From: an uncultured Eubacteriales bacterium
GTDB lineage: Bacteria > Bacillota > Clostridia > Oscillospirales > UBA644
Reading direction: 5' to 3'
NCBI GenBank assembly: GCA_934486965.1
Contig: CAKSQP010000086.1
Coordinates: 1 to 6,247, forward strand
Length of the DNA: 6,247 nucleotides
The position numbers and the translations under genes are program-made. The notes below the pieces were generated by a model. The model searched no databases, was not told the DNA's origin, and was given only the letters and a program-made list of their open reading frames with translations. Shown here piece after piece: positions 5,530 through 6,247 of the stretch (the first letter of the stretch is position 1; the number at the start of each line of letters is the position of its first letter).

Positions 5530-6247
5530 ATGAGAAAATTCGATACCAAGGTACAGCACCTCAAATACAAGGTCCTCCGTGAAGTATCAAAACTTGCATG
5601 GAACGATACCCTGCTTGACAATGTGCTCGACATACCCAAAACAATAGTGCCGCGCAACACTCCGACAATGCGTTGCTGCGTATATAAGGAAAGGGCTATC
5701 CTTTCCGAAAGAGTAAAACTCGCGATGGGAGGAAACAGCGATAACCCGAACGTTATCGAAGTTATCGACATCGCCTGCGACGAATGTCCGACAGGAGGTT
5801 TCGAAGTAACGAACGCCTGCCGAGGCTGTCTTGCTCACCGTTGTGAAGACGTCTGCCGTTTCGGCGCAATCTCTTTCGACCAGAACCATGTCGCGCATAT
5901 CGACAAATCGAAATGCAAGGAATGCGGCTGCTGCGCGAAAGTCTGCCCGTACACCGCTATAATAAGCAGAAAACGTCCCTGCGAAAACGCCTGCAAGATA
6001 AAGGCGATAAGTATGGACGAAAACAGAGCCGCAGCAATCGACAACAGCAAATGTATTTCCTGCGGCGCCTGCGTTTATCAGTGTCCGTTCGGCGCTATAA
6101 GCGATAAATCGTTCATTCTTGACGCGATAGACATTATCAAAAAGAGCGAAAACAACACGAAATACAAAGTTTTCGCAGTCGTCGCGCCGTCCATTTCAAG
6201 CCAGTTTACTTACGCAAAACTCGGTCAGGTCATAAAAGGGCTTAAGG
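5530..6247 (+). CDS. [FeFe] hydrogenase, group B (B1/B3-like), N-terminal part (runs off the right edge)
   Basis: An open frame of 239 codons begins at ATG 5530 and has no stop before the edge. The opening MRKFDTKVQHLKYKVL, the MRCCVYKERAI segment with C49-C50 and the CDEC pair (C83, C86) are the hallmark N-terminus of group B [FeFe] hydrogenases. Cysteine-rich motifs follow: C97, C100, C105, C109; a ferredoxin motif C129, C132, C135, C139; C151 and C155; and C175, C178, C181, C185 ending in CPFGAI. The sequence then enters the H-cluster domain at VFAVVAPSISSQF, but loops L1-L3 lie beyond the window. Group B enzymes are little studied; they are thought to be ferredoxin-linked H2 producers or H2-using enzymes. 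One oddity is C155 followed by Lys where a CP pair is usual. The start is fixed by the ribosome binding site and by the family's conserved first residues. Position after HydS and the phosphatase suggests it is the catalytic member of the operon. Confidence 0.92.
   Translation, partial: MRKFDTKVQHLKYKVLREVSKLAWNDTLLDNVLDIPKTIVPRNTPTMRCCVYKERAILSERVKLAMGGNSDNPNVIEVIDIACDECPTGGFEVTNACRGCLAHRCEDVCRFGAISFDQNHVAHIDKSKCKECGCCAKVCPYTAIISRKRPCENACKIKAISMDENRAAAIDNSKCISCGACVYQCPFGAISDKSFILDAIDIIKKSENNTKYKVFAVVAPSISSQFTYAKLGQVIKGLK

Noticed and set aside
1..6247. Search for tRNA, rRNA, CRISPR arrays, insertion sequences, attachment sites and replication origins
   Set aside because: I found no cloverleaf-like segments, regularly spaced repeats, transposase genes or terminal inverted repeats; nearly all bases are coding apart from 645-792.

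Overview
The window looks like part of the chromosome of a strictly anaerobic Gram-positive bacterium of the class Clostridia. The evidence is strong AGGAGG-type ribosome binding sites, tightly packed co-directional genes, a Rex redox repressor, and two different [FeFe]-hydrogenase-type proteins in one transcription unit. Base composition is moderate, with many GA-ending and C-ending codons and no gene that stands out as foreign. Genus and species cannot be read from the sequence.

Layout: all genes are on the + strand. Positions 1-93 hold the last 30 codons of an unidentified gene. It is followed, 5 bases on, by a YfcE-type metallophosphodiesterase (99-644), which ends in a clear rho-independent terminator (643-670). 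A 148-base gene-free gap (645-792) holds that terminator, a near direct repeat, an inverted repeat over a predicted -35 box, an extended -10 promoter, and a short leader with two mutually exclusive small hairpins just before the ribosome binding site of rex.

From 793 to the right edge runs one apparent operon with gaps of 12 bases or less or short overlaps: rex (793-1410, TTG start), an aminoglycoside/choline-kinase-fold phosphotransferase (1412-2173), two tandem paralogous thioredoxin-fold [2Fe-2S] ferredoxins (2170-2412 and 2414-2674), a sensory HydS-type [FeFe] hydrogenase with a PAS domain (2679-4352), a SpoIIE/PP2C-type phosphatase (4345-5517), and the N-terminal 239 residues of a group B [FeFe] hydrogenase (5530 to the edge), whose H-cluster domain lies outside the window.

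How the genes may work together (inference): HydS binds or turns over H2 at an H-cluster and passes a redox signal through Fe-S clusters to its PAS and coiled-coil tail. The SpoIIE-type phosphatase, translationally coupled to it, would turn that signal into serine/threonine dephosphorylation of an unknown target. The small ferredoxins would move or report electrons, and Rex would add NADH/NAD+ control. The group B hydrogenase would be the catalytic output or the regulated enzyme. The main unexplained points are the missing cognate protein kinase, the role of the APH-fold kinase, the unknown C-terminal half of the phosphatase, and the function of group B hydrogenases in general.
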